A stretch of DNA of 64,000 nt from Lathyrus oleraceus (lineage: Eukaryota; Streptophyta; Magnoliopsida; Fabales; Fabaceae), in assembly GCF_024323335.1 (NCBI RefSeq), contig NC_066580.1, positions 84,119,391-84,183,390 of the forward strand. The letters are read 5' to 3'. The position numbers and the translations under genes were made by a program. Shown one piece after another: positions 12,830 through 24,862 of this stretch. The notes under the pieces were generated by a model. That model was not told the origin of the DNA and searched no databases. It saw only the letters and a program-made list of their open reading frames with translations. Within the stretch, counting starts at the first letter, position 1. Every line of letters starts with the position of its first letter.

Positions 12830-14414
12830 CCAATGAAGCATAAACTCCTCTCTCAACAAGAGAACAAGAATATGAGTTAGATTAACGATACAATTATTAA
12901 AAATCCATTTTCACACCTTCTTAACCTATTGAGAATAAATTAAAATCATTTCAACAATGATATTTCCTCTTACAACATGGTCAACTATTTTCATTTTTAT
13001 TGCTTATTATACCAATTTTGTCTTACTATTTTTTACAGGATTTTATATTATATAAAAAAAAGTACAACTTGTAAGTTTATTTACTTAACCTATTAAGAGT
13101 AAATTTGGAAATGTTTGGAATAAAATTGATTTCTTTTACTCTCAATTTTCTCTCCAAACCAAACCATGAAAAGGTTCACACAGTTTAGTAATACTTTTGC
13201 CCACATCTATATAAGAGAGACCCCAATTTGACAAATGTAGTATATTATTATTAACTAAATTTTTTGTTACTCTTAAATTTTGATAGGAGGCATGTATGTT
13301 TCAGACAGACAAAATTAATTTACAATCCAAATTTAGTTATTAATAAAATTAATATACAAAATAATATAAGATTAAACATAGTTGGATGATAAGTATATAT
13401 ATAACTTGGTAATACTTACACGTGTACGCACATGCACCCTCTCATGATCTCCAATTTCTAGTACTGGTACATCATCTCCTTACTCCCTAACTGAGGGTGT
13501 GGATTATCTGAATCCCAGAAGAAGGTAGGCAAATCGTTGGTATGAATGAATCTTTGCAAATCGTATCTATGACGAAAGTTGAAGAAGAATTCAATCAATA
13601 ATATTTGAAGTTAGCATCCAGCTAAACGTGATTGTCAAATTAGTTTGATCCAAATAAAAAATTGATCGATTCAGATAAATGGTTAGATCTAAGGTCTAAT
13701 CATGGAAATACGTGGGAAAAAATATTGTTTCCGATTTTGTATTGGAGATGACTCACATTGCTCTAGTGCAGTATGTTGGATGGACCTACAAAGCTAACAC
13801 TTCAATATTCAAGTTAATTTTTTAGTCACAGAGATGGTGCGAGTCATGAATAAAAAAATCATACAAGTGTTCTATGCCAATGATAGTATCTATAAGATGG
13901 GTGGAATTGTGTCTCGCTGTCTTTGAACTTTGGGTCATATATATACATAAGGGTCACAAACGGGGCGACACGAGACTTCTTCGTCAGGCACCCATCCCTT
14001 AATATGTCGCCTAAACATAATCCTGAGTAGAAACATTGATGATGATGTATACATGACTCATAATCGCGTGTGTAAGAAGTCATGGTCACGATTCCTTAAG
14101 AAGAAACAGTTAACAACTTCCCTGGTCAAGGTGGAGTCGTTACCACTTGGAAGGAGTTCTCAAATTCAGACCTATTGGCCTCTATAAATAACTCAACCTT
14201 AGATTTAAGAGAATACTATGAATACACATAATATACTCCTAGATAAAAAGTTTTTCACCTCACATGAGCCTACTCTCTCCACACCAAAAACACCTTTGAA
14301 ACATAGTCTCTCACCATCTTGAGCTTGTCCTAAACCACCAAAAATCCTTAAAGCCTCTAGTCATTCCTACCAGCATAGGCGTCTAACGCATATGTAATGT
14401 TTTAGCAATTGTAA

Positions 14415-14431
14415 TGGCTCCCACCATGGGA
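14415..14431 (+). promoter_or_regulatory. Primer binding site, tRNA-Lys type, copy B
   Basis: TGGCTCCCACCATGGGA differs by one base from the site at 6920 and sits at the same distance before the gag ATG. The extra mismatch to tRNA-Lys is consistent with decay. Confidence 0.5.
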
Positions 14432-14524
14432 TCCAATAAAACTAACTTGGATCGCACCTTTCATTATCACCGTCAGTTTAACATTCACTAAAAACTCCAC
14501 TTCTAACCTCAATCATTCGTAGTC

Positions 14525-15352
14525 ATGGTTGCTAGGAGAGCACAATCCCCCACATAGGAGGATACGAGAGGTAGCGGTGATTCTAATGTCATACGGAGAT
14601 GTGCTCCGTCATCGATGAATTGTGTCACCAAAATTAGAACCTAAAGGACAATCTCTTCAACTTCCAACAACGCTAATAAGAGGCTAATCCCACAGAGGAG
14701 ATGGGAGTGATGGACCTCTATCCATTTTCAGACAAAATATAAGAAGCACATATTCTTATGGGTTTAAAGCCTCTCTCCTTGGCAAAGTTTTTTGGTCGTG
14801 GCGACCCTTACGAACATGCCGTCTCCATCAATACGTAAATGGTAATCATTGAAGCGCCCCAATGGGACATGGGCCTACCCCGAGCTTCCATCGCCACCAT
14901 AAATGTTTTCCACCCGAACTAAGAAATGTTTGTAGGCGCATTTTAGAATGGCCTCATAACACAACACTTCATTAAGACCATCTCCTAAAGGCTATCACAT
15001 TCATTAGCATAGGTGGCCATAAGGGCAGAATGTTATACAAAGGGCGAGGAAAAAATGTCGAGAAGAAATCTTTTGCATGAAAGAATGTGTTCGTAGCACC
15101 GAAGGCTCACAAAACTCACGGAAGAACACTTGCACCTCGCTTATCAAGAACAAAACGATATTTAAATGAGGAAGAAAAGTTGTAGAGGGATTCACGCCCC
15201 CGAACACTCGCCATGAACAGATCAAGTGGGAGTTTCTCCATTTACATAATATCCCCATGCCTTCAACTCCAAAAGCATATGTTATGGTACCTGAACCTGA
15301 CAGATGGTGCAAGTTTCACAAGGTTAAAGAATGCCACACCAAATATAGCTAC
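14525..15352 (+). pseudogene. Ty3-gypsy Tat-like gag remnant, copy B
   Basis: The ATG at 14525 opens the same MVARRAQSPT-stop beginning as copy A. Downstream blocks matching the capsid and the WCKFHKVK motif occur in different frames, broken by stops and indels. Homology ends at about 15352, before the YQLKKEI block present in copy A. Non-functional. Confidence 0.6.
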
Positions 15353-15357
15353 CAACT

Positions 15358-16541
15358 TAAGAGTAAGACTATTATATTTATAAAAAGTACATACTAATTT
15401 ATTGATAACGAATAAAAAAGCATAAAAAATTAAGGTAACTTTTTTTTTATAATTCTCGTTCAACGTATTAACTATTTTAAGGTAACATTTTTTTTATAAT
15501 TTCGGGTCAAATAAAAATTCAAAACTCTTACAATATTACAATTGTCAATGTTGTCCATTTAATATCTTTTTTGAAGGATGGTTCACATAATAGCTTTGAT
15601 TATATATTTGTTTCTTTTATATTTTTTATTCATTTCTTCAATTACCTATTTTACGCCTAAGTTTATATATTAACTTATTTATAGTTTATTGAAAAAACTA
15701 AATTTGTATTTTATATTTTTTCTATAACGCATCAGGTGGAAGGCTTTACAATTTTTAATTTTCCTTTCTTTAATTTTAGTGCATATTATATTAATAAAAA
15801 ATATTAATTCCAGACTTCTTTGCATTATTATCTTGTAAAAAACTACAAATTTGTGGAATTACCAAGGATTGAACTCTAACTGACCAACAACTCGCACCCA
15901 TATAGCCCAACTAGCGAACCCATTTGAGTTACCTCACCCATAAAAAAAATTATAAGAGAACTTTTTTATATACAAAATTAAATATTTTTTAAATGAATAT
16001 TATTTTCAAATTTAAATATAAATTATATATATGTTTATCTATTTATCATCCTATTCGAGGGACGGTAGTGGTCAATGTTTCATATACTCCACACCAACAA
16101 TTCAAAAAGTCTCCCTGTCAGAGTCCATACCCATAATTTAAAAGAATCTTTATGCATGTATCCTTATCCACGTGGGAACCAATGTTTATAGTTGTATAAG
16201 TATGTAAGGAAATTTAAATGCCCTTATCCATATGCATATATCTTGAAAAAATAAATGTGTCAATTTTAAAATACTTATCTTTTTAAGATTTTAATAAAAT
16301 TAAAAAGGATTTCAAGCTTTTTTGTGGAGATATTAAATACACAAACCTTTTTTATTAAAATTCTTAATATTTTAGTAGTTATGATTTTTTAAAAATAATA
16401 TACATAAAAATTAATATAATTGTTTAAATTAAACTAAATAACCATATATTGAATGCGTAAAGGGTATAGTAGGTACTATGGTACCTGAGTCGCCTCATGC
16501 CTCTTTAATTTAGTATATAATTATGCAGCCCCCTGTCCATA
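15358..16541. repeat. Left part of 2.28-kb array unit 0
   Basis: Starts with GAGTAAGACTATTATATTT, as at 40535 and 49162, and follows the same order as the later units up to TGTCCATA at 16541, where the copia element has inserted. It resumes at 37985. It contains a tRNA-like segment at 15858-15940 (on the minus strand, B-box-like GAGTTCAATCC and A-box-like TAGTTGGGCT) and a G-box-like CCACGTGG near 16170. No open frame of note. Confidence 0.85.
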
Positions 16542-16892
16542 TGTTAGGAAACTACGCAACATTTCCTCATAGTCAGATTCATGGAATAGCGATATAAATA
16601 TGGAATAATAACACACAAAGTTGCTAAGACTTTTTATTTACTGGAAATATAAAATACACATTGTATTTAAGAATTTCTCTCACTAGTGTATTTCTCTAAC
16701 TATTGAAAATGCTCTCAATGTTAGAATGAATATTGTTTTGGCTTTTACATCTTATATAGCCAAAGCATTGGATACATCATCCGTAACCCATTTATTACGG
16801 TTCCTATAAAGTAGTAAAATCTTCCATTTATTTCTTAATAATAAGAAAACAATGATCATCCAAATAATAAGGAAACGGTGACTTTTTCAACA
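16542..16892 (-). mobile_element. Copia 3' LTR
   Basis: 351 bp bounded by TGTTAGGAAAC and TTTTTCAACA in plus-strand reading. It differs from the partner at 37629-37979 by 13 substitutions and no indels. Flanked by target copy CCATA on its outer side and by the polypurine tract on its inner side. Confidence 0.95.
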
Positions 16893-16904
16893 ATCTCCCA
16901 CTTG
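16893..16904 (-). promoter_or_regulatory. Copia polypurine tract
   Basis: On the minus strand CAAGTGGGAGAT lies immediately before the 3' LTR, the position where plus-strand DNA synthesis is primed. Confidence 0.8.
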
Positions 16905-16955
16905 AAGATTGACTTCAATCGGTCTTCACATCTCGATCATGCAGCAACCTTCTCT

Positions 16956-17912
16956 GGTATGTTATTCTAGCAAGCCAACTGAAGTTGAGCACAACTTCAG
17001 TTTATCAATAGTTACTACCTTTGTCAACATGTCTGATGGGTTCTTACTTCCCAGAATCTTCCTCAACGTTAGTATCTCATCCTTAAGCAGAGTTCTGATA
17101 AAGTGATAACGGAGATCGATGTGCTTCGTTCTAGAATGGAATGCTGAATTCTTAGCCAAATGTATTGCACTCTGACTGTCGCTGTGCAAAACACTCCTCT
17201 CTTAGATGAATCCCAACTCTGTCAATAATCCTTGAAGCCATATCAACTCTTTGCTAGCTTCTGTTACTGCTACATACTCAGCCTCTGTAGTGGATAGAGC
17301 AACGATCTTTTGTATCCTCGACATCCAACTAACAGCTGTAGTACCAACAATAAATATGTAACCGATGGTACTTCTTCGATGATCAACTTCACCAGCAAAG
17401 TCTACATCTACATAGCCTTGTACTTTTAATTCACCTTTACTAAAGCACAAACATTTCTCCTTAGTGCCTCGTAGATACCTCAAAATCCATTTCACAGCTT
17501 CCCAATGGGCTTTACCTGGATTTGACATAAACCTGCTTACAACTCCGACTGCATGGCCAATGTCTGGCCTCGTGCATACCATCACGTACATCAAACTTCC
17601 AATGGCTGAAGCATATGGAATCTTAGCCATCAATTCTTTTTCTTCCTCCGTCTTTGGGGTCTGGTCCTTTGATAAGCGAAAATGACTAGCTAAAGGTGTG
17701 CTAACTGGTTTGGCATTGTCCATGTTGAATCTTTGTAAAACACGGTTGATGTACTCCGCCTGAGATAACTGCAAAATTCCTCTTTGCTTATCTCTCGTGA
17801 TTTGCATTCCAAGAATCTTCTTGGCTGGACCCAAGTCCTTCATGTCAAATTCTTTTGACAATTGCATCTTCAAGTTTCTGATTTCATCAATATCTGGACC
17901 TGCTACTAACAT
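16956..17912 (-). pseudogene. Copia RT C-terminal part and RNase H
   Basis: The frame from 17912 starts MLVAGPDIDEIRNLKMQLSK, directly after the RT active site, and runs through the thumb (FDMKDLGPAKKILGMQ), connection (PYASAIGSLMYVMVCTRPDI) and RNase H (GYVDVDFAGEVDHRRSTIGY, LSTTEAEYVAVTEASKELIW). A TAG at about 17202 separates it from the tail, which resumes with LHSDSQSAIHLAKNSAFHSR and ends before 16956. The RNase H start has VDVDFAG where the family has DSDFAG. Not functional as it stands. Confidence 0.9.
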
Positions 17913-18574
17913 ATCATTGACATAAAGTAATAAAATGATATAACTTGAATGATATCTTTTGAAGAAACAACAATGGTCGGCATTGCACTTCTAGAAACCT
18001 TCCTTGTGCATGAAGCTTTCAAACTCCTATACCATTGTCTTGGAGCTTGTTTTAGACCATACAAGCTCTTCTTTAATCTGCACACCATTTTTTGTTTGCC
18101 TTCTTCTAAGAAACCTCTTGGTTGATGCATGTAGATCTCCTCATCTAAGTCTCCGTGAAGAAACACAGTCTTCACATCCAACTGCTCTAGGTAGAGCTCT
18201 TCACTGGAAATAATACTTAACATAGACCTGATAGTATTGAGCTTCACAACTGGCACAAAAATATCAGTGTAGTCAACTCCTTCTTTTTGCTGAAATCCTT
18301 TGACAACTAGTCGGGCCTTGTATCTCTTAGAGCCATCACGGTCTTCCTTCACCCGATACACCCATTTGTTGTGAAGTGCCCTTTTTCCCATAGGTAACTC
18401 AGCAAGTTCCCATGTCTGATTGGAGATCAAAGACTTCATCTCGTCTTTCATAGCAAGTTCCCACTTGCTAGCATCTGCTGTCTGACATGCTTCTGCATAA
18501 TCTTCAGGCTCCCCTTCATCTGTCAATAACATGTAATCCATGTATCTCCTGTTAGGAACATGAGTTCTAGAAGT
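17906..18574 (-). pseudogene. Copia RT N-terminal part
   Basis: Begins inside the integrase-RT linker at the Tekay insertion (RTHVPNRRYMDYM), then gives fingers and palm motifs NKWVYRVKEDRDGSKRYKAR, QLDVKTVFLHGDLDEEIYM and SLYGLKQAPRQWY. A frameshift follows near 18030. In the restored frame there is a TAG near 17993, and the active site reads YVND instead of YVDD, so one catalytic Asp is lost. The upstream integrase half is at 26636-27846, on the far side of the inserted element. Confidence 0.9.
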
Positions 18575-18856
18575 TGTAACACCCCAAATAAAGTAAAAGA
18601 ATTATTTAATTAAGTTAATAATATATTTAATAATTTAATTAAATAAATTGAATTATTGGATTATTATTATTATTTTGGAATAATAATTATTATTGGAAAA
18701 TATATAAGTGGAATAAGAGAAAAGGTTTTCATTTTTGGAAAAGGTTTTTACGTGAAAACTGAGAAGCTGCAGAGAAGAGGAAAAGGGCAAAGAGCTGTAG
18801 AGCAAAGGTTGGAGAACGGAAAAGCTTGAAGCTCGAAGAGTTGCCGGATTGTTAAG

Positions 18857-20022
18857 GTAAGGGGGGTTTATCGTCGTTTAATGGGTATTATCGATTAACA
18901 TGTAATGGGTAGTGATAAGCCGTCGATTGACCCTAATTGGGATTTAGAATGCTGAGAAATTATGTTGAATAAGTTGTATTAAAGCTGAAATTGAATTTGT
19001 GTTTGAGTGTATTGTGAATTTCTGAGCGTATAGCTTTTTACGGAAGTTGAATCGGAGGTCCGGAAGTCCTCCAACGGCGGAAAATGCGGAAACTCTGCAT
19101 TCTGCCTTGTGTTAGCGCAGGAACTGCTGTTTCGCCTGCGTTAACCGGTTAACCCAGGGTGTTAACCGGTTAACACTGTTATAAATTGTGAAAAATGTTG
19201 AGTTTTGCCTGCGTTAACCGGTTAACCTATAGCGTTAACCGGTTAACACTGTTGCGTTTTGCCTGGAAGTGTAATTTTCCTGCGTTAACCGGTTAACCTA
19301 TAGCGTTAACCGGTTAACACTGTTGCAGTATGAAAAAATGGTTGATTTTTATGATGTAAGCGTAATTGGTGATTGGCCTATTGTATCCAATTGTGATAAA
19401 TAAATTCGTGGAGTCTATGTTGCAAAATGTTGATGCAAATATGTTGATAAATTGTTTTTTGGAAAATATTAAGTTGTAGGCTGATGAGCCAAAGTTGAAT
19501 ATAAGTTGTTTTGTTGAAAATGCTGAGTTGTAGGCTGATGAGCCAAAGTTGATTTTTAAGTTGTTGTTGCTGAAAAAACTGTTATGTTGTCGTTGTTATT
19601 ATGTTGTTGAACTTTCAAGTCGTACATGCCATATACATTCATATGCATTAAGTCGGGGCTTTTGCTCACACCACGTTGGCCTGGATTGGCAAAAATTATG
19701 GGGCTTTTGCTCACACCACGTTGGCCTGGATTGGCAAAAATTTTAAGTTGAAAGTTGAAGGCTTATGCCTTGATGCCCACTAAACTGGCAATGATTTTAA
19801 GTTGGGAGTTTTACTCCAAATGGTACCACATGCATGAAGAGTCGAGTCTCATTTGAGTTGCATTTACGTTGTGTTTGAATATGATGTTGAGTTGAATATG
19901 CTGCTACCGAATGCATGATATGATGTGGGTGATTAACGTGTAAAGTTACTTAACATAACATGATGATTTATAATATTTGTTATATCGATTGAGGAACTCA
20001 CCCTTACAGTTATATTTTTCAG
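18857..20022 (+). promoter_or_regulatory. Candidate leader intron in Tekay element 1
   Basis: Donor context TTAAG|GTAAGGGGGG and acceptor TATATTTTTCAG|GTAACGAG flank 1166 bases. The same two junction sequences are kept in element 2 (28147 and 29554) although the DNA between them has diverged strongly. The palindrome array lies inside. Splicing is not demonstrated; the claim rests on conservation of the borders between two divergent LTRs. Confidence 0.4.
19140..19318. repeat. Six-copy GTTAACCGGTTAAC palindrome array
   Basis: Perfect 14-bp palindromes start at 19140, 19161, 19213, 19234, 19284 and 19305, arranged as three pairs with 21-bp spacing within each pair. Spacer sequence is otherwise ordinary. 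AACCGGTT-type dyads are the sort of site bound by dimeric transcription factors, but no specific plant factor can be named from sequence. The partner LTR has the same array at 25428-25606. Confidence 0.95.
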
Positions 20023-20352
20023 GTAACGAGCAGTGAGTTGAGTAGAAGCTAGTGCTTGAAGTCTAGAGTGGTTTTAGTGGGTCATGCTCTGATAGATGTA
20101 ACATCGGGACGGGATGTTTTATTTGTTGAATAAATGTTAATTTTAAGATATTACAGATGTTGAATGTTTCTATCCGCTGCGAATTTTTAAAGAAGTGTTT
20201 ATGTTGGATTAAATAATGAGCATGACTGATTTTTACGGTGAATTATGTGAAGTATTATGTGACACCCTTGGTGCATGATTACTCTGATATTGATTTATAT
20301 GTTGTTGTTTTAATTAAATATTTGGGGTATTTAGAAGGGTGTTACATTAGTG

Positions 20353-20365
20353 GTATCAGAGCAGG
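20353..20365 (+). promoter_or_regulatory. Tekay element 1 primer binding site
   Basis: TGGTATCAGAGCA, four bases after the LTR, complementary to the 3' end of initiator tRNA-Met. This is the usual primer of chromoviruses. Confidence 0.95.
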
Positions 20366-20461
20366 TCGGTCTGTCCGGCCAGTTGTCGTGTCGTTACTGT
20401 CTAACAATTGTGTAATTGTTACTAGTCTAACTTTTAAGTTGTGTTGTAGTGATAAGTTGAA

Positions 20462-23400
20462 ATGGCTGGAAGGAATGACGCTGCAATGGCTGCCGCAATG
20501 CAAGCAATGGCACAAGCGGTGCAGAACTTGCCAAATGCTGGTGGTGATGCTGGGTCACGTAGCTTGGCGACTTTTCAGAGAGAGAATCCGCCGGTGTTTA
20601 AGGGAAAGCATGATCCAGATGCAGCCTTGGGATGGTTGAAAGAGATTGAGAGAATCTTCCGTGTTATGGATTGCACTCCAGCTCAGAAGGTTCGGTATGG
20701 TACTCATATGCTAGCAGTCGAAGCTGATGACTGGTGGCTAGAGACTCACGAGAAGTTGACCGTGGCAGGTGAAGACATTACTTGGGATGTATTCCGTAGG
20801 GAATTTCTGAGAAAGTATTACCCGGAAGATGTCCGTGGTAAGAAGGAAATTGAATTCCTTGAGCTGAAGCAAGGAAACATGTCTGTCACTGATTATGCTG
20901 CGAAATTTGTGGAGTTGTCCAAATTTTATCCTCATTACACTGGCGCTGGTGCTGAATTTTCAATGTGCATCAAGTTTGAAAATGGATTGCGCTCTGAAAT
21001 TAAGAAGGCTGTTGGGTATCAGAAGATACGCATTTTCACTGAATTGGTTGATAGCTGCAGGATATTTGAAGAGGACAATAATGCTCATTACAAGATTGTC
21101 AGTGATCGCAGAGGCAAGCAACATCAAAACCGTGGCAAGCCGTATGATGATCCAGCTGGAAAGGGGAAGCAAAGAGCTGCTCCGGCTCAGAGAGCTAGTG
21201 GGGGAGGTGCTCCTACTGGTATAGTTTGCTTCAAGTATGGTCAGGCTGGTCATAAGAGTAATGTATGCACTGCTGAAGTAAAGAGGTGTTTTCGCTGTGG
21301 TAAGATTGGCCATGCAATAGCTGATTGCAAGCACAAGGAAGTGATTTGTTTTAATTGCGGAGAAGAAGGGCATATTGGAAGTCAGTGTCAGAAGCCGAAG
21401 AAAGGGAATCAGTCAGGAGGCAAGGTCTTTGCTTTATCGGGTTCTGAGACTTCTGCAGATGATCGTTTGATCCGAGGTACGTGTTATATTAATGGCTTTC
21501 CTCTTGTAGCTATTATTGACACAGGTGCGACTCATTCCTTTATATCTTTGGATTGTGCTGTGAAACTTAAGTTAGAGATATCTGAGATGTTTGGTAGTAT
21601 GGTAATTGATACTCCTGCGAAGGGTTCAGTGACTACTACTTCGGTTTGTTTAAATTGTCCTTTGAGTATTTTTGGTAGAGACTTTGGGATGGACCTAGTG
21701 TGTCTTCCACTAGTGCAGATTGATGTTATTCTGGGTATGAACTGGTTGGTGTTTAACCGAGTTTCTATCAATTGTTTTGATAAGACTGTGATATTTCCTG
21801 AGAGTGAGGAAGGAAAGAGTTTGTTTCTATCAGCGAGACAAGTGGATGAGGAAGTAGCTGATGGGGCAGAGTTGTTTATGCTGTTAGCGACTTTGGAGGC
21901 TAAAGATAAACTGATGATTTGCGATCTAGCTGTGGTGTGTGATTTTCCTGATGTGTTTCCGGAAGAAGTAAATGAATTGCCGCCAGAGCGTGAAGTGGAG
22001 TTCTCTATTGACGTGGTACCTGGTACTAGGCCGATATCGATGGCTCCGTACCGTATGTCTGCTGTTGAGTTAACTGAATTGAAGAGTCAGTTGGAAGATC
22101 TATTGGATAAGAAATTTATTCGTCCGAGTGTGTCACCGTGGGGTGCACCAGTGCTATTGGTTAAGAAGAAAGAAGGTACTATGAGGTTGTGTGTGGACTA
22201 CAGACAACTGAATAAAGTGACGATCAAGAATCGGTATCCTTTGCCGAGGATTGATGATTTGATGGATCAGTTGGTTGGTGCAAGTGTGTTCAGTAAAATA
22301 GATTTGAGATCTGGGTATCATCAGATCCGTGTGAAAACTGAAGATATTCAGAAGACTGCTTTCAGGACAAGGTATGGACATTATGAGTATTCTGTAATGC
22401 CTTTTGGTGTGACTAATGCGCCTGGAGTATTTATGGAGTATATGAATAGGATTTTCCATCGGTATCTAGACAAGTTTGTTGTGGTGTTTATTGATGACAT
22501 TTTGGTGTATTCGAAATCTGAAGAAGAGCATGCTGAGCATTTGAGAGTGGTTTTAGAAGTCTTACGAGAAAAGAAGTTATTTGCTAAACTGTCTAAATGT
22601 GAATTTTGGTTAGAAGAGGTGAGTTTTCTTGGTCATGTGATTTCAAGAGGTGGCGTTGCTGTTGATCCTTCTAAGATAGAAGCGGTATCTAAGTGGGAAG
22701 CTCCGAAGTCTGTTGCTGAGATTCGAAGTTTTCTTGGTTTGGCTGGTTATTATAGGAAGTTCATTGAGGGATTTTCTAAGTTGGCGTTACCGTTGACGAT
22801 GTTGACTAGAAAGGGGCAAGCGTTTGTTTGGGACTCAAAATGTGAAGAAGGTTTCCAAGAGCTAAAGAGAAGGTTGACTACTGCTCCTATTCTGATATTA
22901 CCGAGTTCGTCGGAATCATTTGAAGTTTATTGCGATGCTTCATTGTTGGGTTTGGGTGGCGTGTTGATGCAGAATAAGCAGGTTATAGCTTATGCTTCAA
23001 GACAGCTGAGGGTTCATGAGAGGAACTATCCGACGCACGATTTAGAGTTGGCAGCTGTGGTGTTTGTTCTGAAGTTATGGAGACATTACTTGTACGGGTC
23101 AAGATTTGAGGTTTTCAGTGACCACAAAAGTTTAAAGTATTTGTTTGATCAGAAAGAGCTGAATATGAGGCAGAGAAGATGGTTAGAGTTTCTGAAGGAT
23201 TATGACTTTGGGTTGAATTACCATCCGGGTAAAGCAAACGTAGTGGCTGATGCATTGAGTCGGAAATCATTACATATGTCTATGTTAATGGTTAAGGAAT
23301 TGGATTTAATTGAACAGTTTAGAGACTTGAGTTTGGTGTGTGAGAGTACTCACAATAGTGTTAAATTGGGAATGTTGAAGTTGACAAGTGGTATTCTGGA

Positions 23401-24820
23401 TGAGATCAGAGAGGGTCAGAAATCTGATATGCTTTTGGTTGATAAGTTGACTCTAGTGAATCAAGGTCAAGGTGGCGAATTCAGAGTTGATGAGAATGGT
23501 ATTTTGAAGTTTGGTAGTCGGGTGTGTATTCCGGATGTTACCGAACTTAAGAAGAGTATTCTTGAAGAAGGACATCGTAGTGGTCTGAGTATTCATCCTG
23601 GAGCTACGAAGATGTATCATGATTTGAAGAAGTTATTTTGGTGGCCGGGAATGAAAAGAGAAATTGCGAGTTTTGTCTATTCTTGTTTGACTTGTCAGAA
23701 GTCAAAGATTGAGCATCAGAAGCCGTCTGGGCTAATGCAACCGTTGGCTATTCCAGAGTGGAAGTGGGATAGTATCAGTATGGATTTTGTTTCTGGTTTA
23801 CCGAGGACAATTAAGAATTTTGAAGCCATTTGGGTGATTGTTGACAGGTTGACAAAGTCGGCTCATTTCATTCCGATTAGAATGGATTATCCGTTAGAAA
23901 AATTGGCTGAGTTGTATATCGAGAAGATTGTAAGTTTGCATGGTATTCCGTCGAGTATTGTTTCGGACAGAGATCCTAGATTTACATCGAAGTTCTGGGA
24001 AGGTTTGCAGAGAGCTTTGGGAACTAAGCTGAGATTGAGTTCTGCATATCATCCGCAGACTGACGGTCAGACTGAGAGGACGATTCAGTCATTAGAAGAT
24101 CTTTTGAGAGCTTGTGTTTTGGAAAAAGGAGGTGGTTGGGATTGTTATTTACCGTTGATTGAGTTTACCTACAACAATAGTTTTCATTCGAGCATTGGTA
24201 TGGCGCCGTTTGAAGCTTTGTATGGTAGGAGATGTCGGACACCGTTATGTTGGTATGAGTCCGGTGAGAGTGCTGTGGTCGGACCGGAAATTGTCCAACA
24301 AACTACGGAAAAGATTAAGATGATTCAGGAGAAGATGAGAATTGCTCAGAGTCGTCAGAAGAGTTATCATGATAAGAGGAGGAAGTCACTTGAGTTTCAA
24401 GAGGGAGATCATGTGTTTCTTCGTGTTACTCCGATAACAGGTGTTGGTCGAGCTCTGAAGTCAAAGAAGTTGACACCTCGATTTATTGGTCCTTATCAGA
24501 TTTTGGAGAGGATAGGAGAGGTAGCCTATCGTATCGCTTTACCGTCGTCACTTGCGAATTTGCATGAGGTTTTTCATGTGTCTCAGTTGAGGAGGTACAT
24601 TCATGATCCGTCGCATGTGATCCAAGTAGATGATGTACAGGTGAGAGATAACCTGACTGTTGAAACATCGCCTATGAGTATCGAGGATCGAGAGTTGAAG
24701 CAGTTGCGGGGTAAAGAGATTGCCTTAGTGAAGGTAGCTTGGGGAGGACCAGCAGGTGGCAATGTGACTTGGGAACTGGAGAGTCAGATGAAGGAGTCCT
24801 ATCCAGAGTTATTTGTTTGA
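20462..24820 (+). CDS. Gag-Pol polyprotein with chromodomain (Tekay element 1)
   Basis: An unbroken 1452-residue frame. Gag occupies residues 1-310, with three CCHC knuckles near 256, 276 and 295; the first reads [14 protein letters not shown], so its second Cys is Tyr. Then come protease ([12 protein letters not shown] near 352), RT ([11 protein letters not shown] near 643, [13 protein letters not shown] near 677), RNase H ([13 protein letters not shown] near 822), integrase with an HHCC finger near 1045-1085 and catalytic D, D, E in [16 protein letters not shown] and [13 protein letters not shown], and a C-terminal chromodomain ([18 protein letters not shown] near 1422) thought to steer integration to marked chromatin. 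The ATG lies 97 bases after the primer site. Pol is nearly identical to element 2, Gag is not. The mutated first knuckle may weaken RNA packaging. Confidence 0.97.
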   Translation: MAGRNDAAMAAAMQAMAQAVQNLPNAGGDAGSRSLATFQRENPPVFKGKHDPDAALGWLKEIERIFRVMDCTPAQKVRYGTHMLAVEADDWWLETHEKLTVAGEDITWDVFRREFLRKYYPEDVRGKKEIEFLELKQGNMSVTDYAAKFVELSKFYPHYTGAGAEFSMCIKFENGLRSEIKKAVGYQKIRIFTELVDSCRIFEEDNNAHYKIVSDRRGKQHQNRGKPYDDPAGKGKQRAAPAQRASGGGAPTGIVCFKYGQAGHKSNVCTAEVKRCFRCGKIGHAIADCKHKEVICFNCGEEGHIGSQCQKPKKGNQSGGKVFALSGSETSADDRLIRGTCYINGFPLVAIIDTGATHSFISLDCAVKLKLEISEMFGSMVIDTPAKGSVTTTSVCLNCPLSIFGRDFGMDLVCLPLVQIDVILGMNWLVFNRVSINCFDKTVIFPESEEGKSLFLSARQVDEEVADGAELFMLLATLEAKDKLMICDLAVVCDFPDVFPEEVNELPPEREVEFSIDVVPGTRPISMAPYRMSAVELTELKSQLEDLLDKKFIRPSVSPWGAPVLLVKKKEGTMRLCVDYRQLNKVTIKNRYPLPRIDDLMDQLVGASVFSKIDLRSGYHQIRVKTEDIQKTAFRTRYGHYEYSVMPFGVTNAPGVFMEYMNRIFHRYLDKFVVVFIDDILVYSKSEEEHAEHLRVVLEVLREKKLFAKLSKCEFWLEEVSFLGHVISRGGVAVDPSKIEAVSKWEAPKSVAEIRSFLGLAGYYRKFIEGFSKLALPLTMLTRKGQAFVWDSKCEEGFQELKRRLTTAPILILPSSSESFEVYCDASLLGLGGVLMQNKQVIAYASRQLRVHERNYPTHDLELAAVVFVLKLWRHYLYGSRFEVFSDHKSLKYLFDQKELNMRQRRWLEFLKDYDFGLNYHPGKANVVADALSRKSLHMSMLMVKELDLIEQFRDLSLVCESTHNSVKLGMLKLTSGILDEIREGQKSDMLLVDKLTLVNQGQGGEFRVDENGILKFGSRVCIPDVTELKKSILEEGHRSGLSIHPGATKMYHDLKKLFWWPGMKREIASFVYSCLTCQKSKIEHQKPSGLMQPLAIPEWKWDSISMDFVSGLPRTIKNFEAIWVIVDRLTKSAHFIPIRMDYPLEKLAELYIEKIVSLHGIPSSIVSDRDPRFTSKFWEGLQRALGTKLRLSSAYHPQTDGQTERTIQSLEDLLRACVLEKGGGWDCYLPLIEFTYNNSFHSSIGMAPFEALYGRRCRTPLCWYESGESAVVGPEIVQQTTEKIKMIQEKMRIAQSRQKSYHDKRRKSLEFQEGDHVFLRVTPITGVGRALKSKKLTPRFIGPYQILERIGEVAYRIALPSSLANLHEVFHVSQLRRYIHDPSHVIQVDDVQVRDNLTVETSPMSIEDRELKQLRGKEIALVKVAWGGPAGGNVTWELESQMKESYPELFV

Positions 24821-24849
24821 GGTATGTTTTCGAGGACGAAAACTCTTTT

Positions 24850-24862
24850 AGTGGGGGAGAGT
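24850..24862 (+). promoter_or_regulatory. Tekay element 1 polypurine tract
   Basis: AGTGGGGGAGAGT directly before the 3' LTR, identical in element 2. Confidence 0.9.

Larger units (their letters stand above)
12913..15357 (+). mobile_element. Decayed Ty3-gypsy (Tat-like) leader, copy B
   Basis: This is a diverged second copy of 5456-7865. It repeats, in the same order, the AT-rich start, the LTR-like region (TATAAATAACTC near 14184), a tRNA-Lys primer site, the gag ATG and the CKFHKVK motif near 15306. It is cut at about 15357, where the 2.28-kb array unit begins. The two copies may be duplicates of one locus or two insertions of one family; missing termini prevent a choice. Confidence 0.6.
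18575..20348 (+). mobile_element. Tekay element 1, 5' LTR
   Basis: Begins TGTAACACCCC and ends GGGTGTGTTACA. It has a TATA box (TATATAAG, 18701), an array of six GTTAACCGGTTAAC palindromes (19140-19318), two copies of GTAGGCTGATGAGCCAAAG near 19475 and 19530, and a 45-bp direct duplication near 19655-19742 in which each copy can pair TTTTGC with GCAAAA. A donor-like AAG|GTAAGG at 18857 and acceptor-like TTTTTCAG at 20022 could delimit a leader intron holding the palindromes. Confidence 0.95.
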
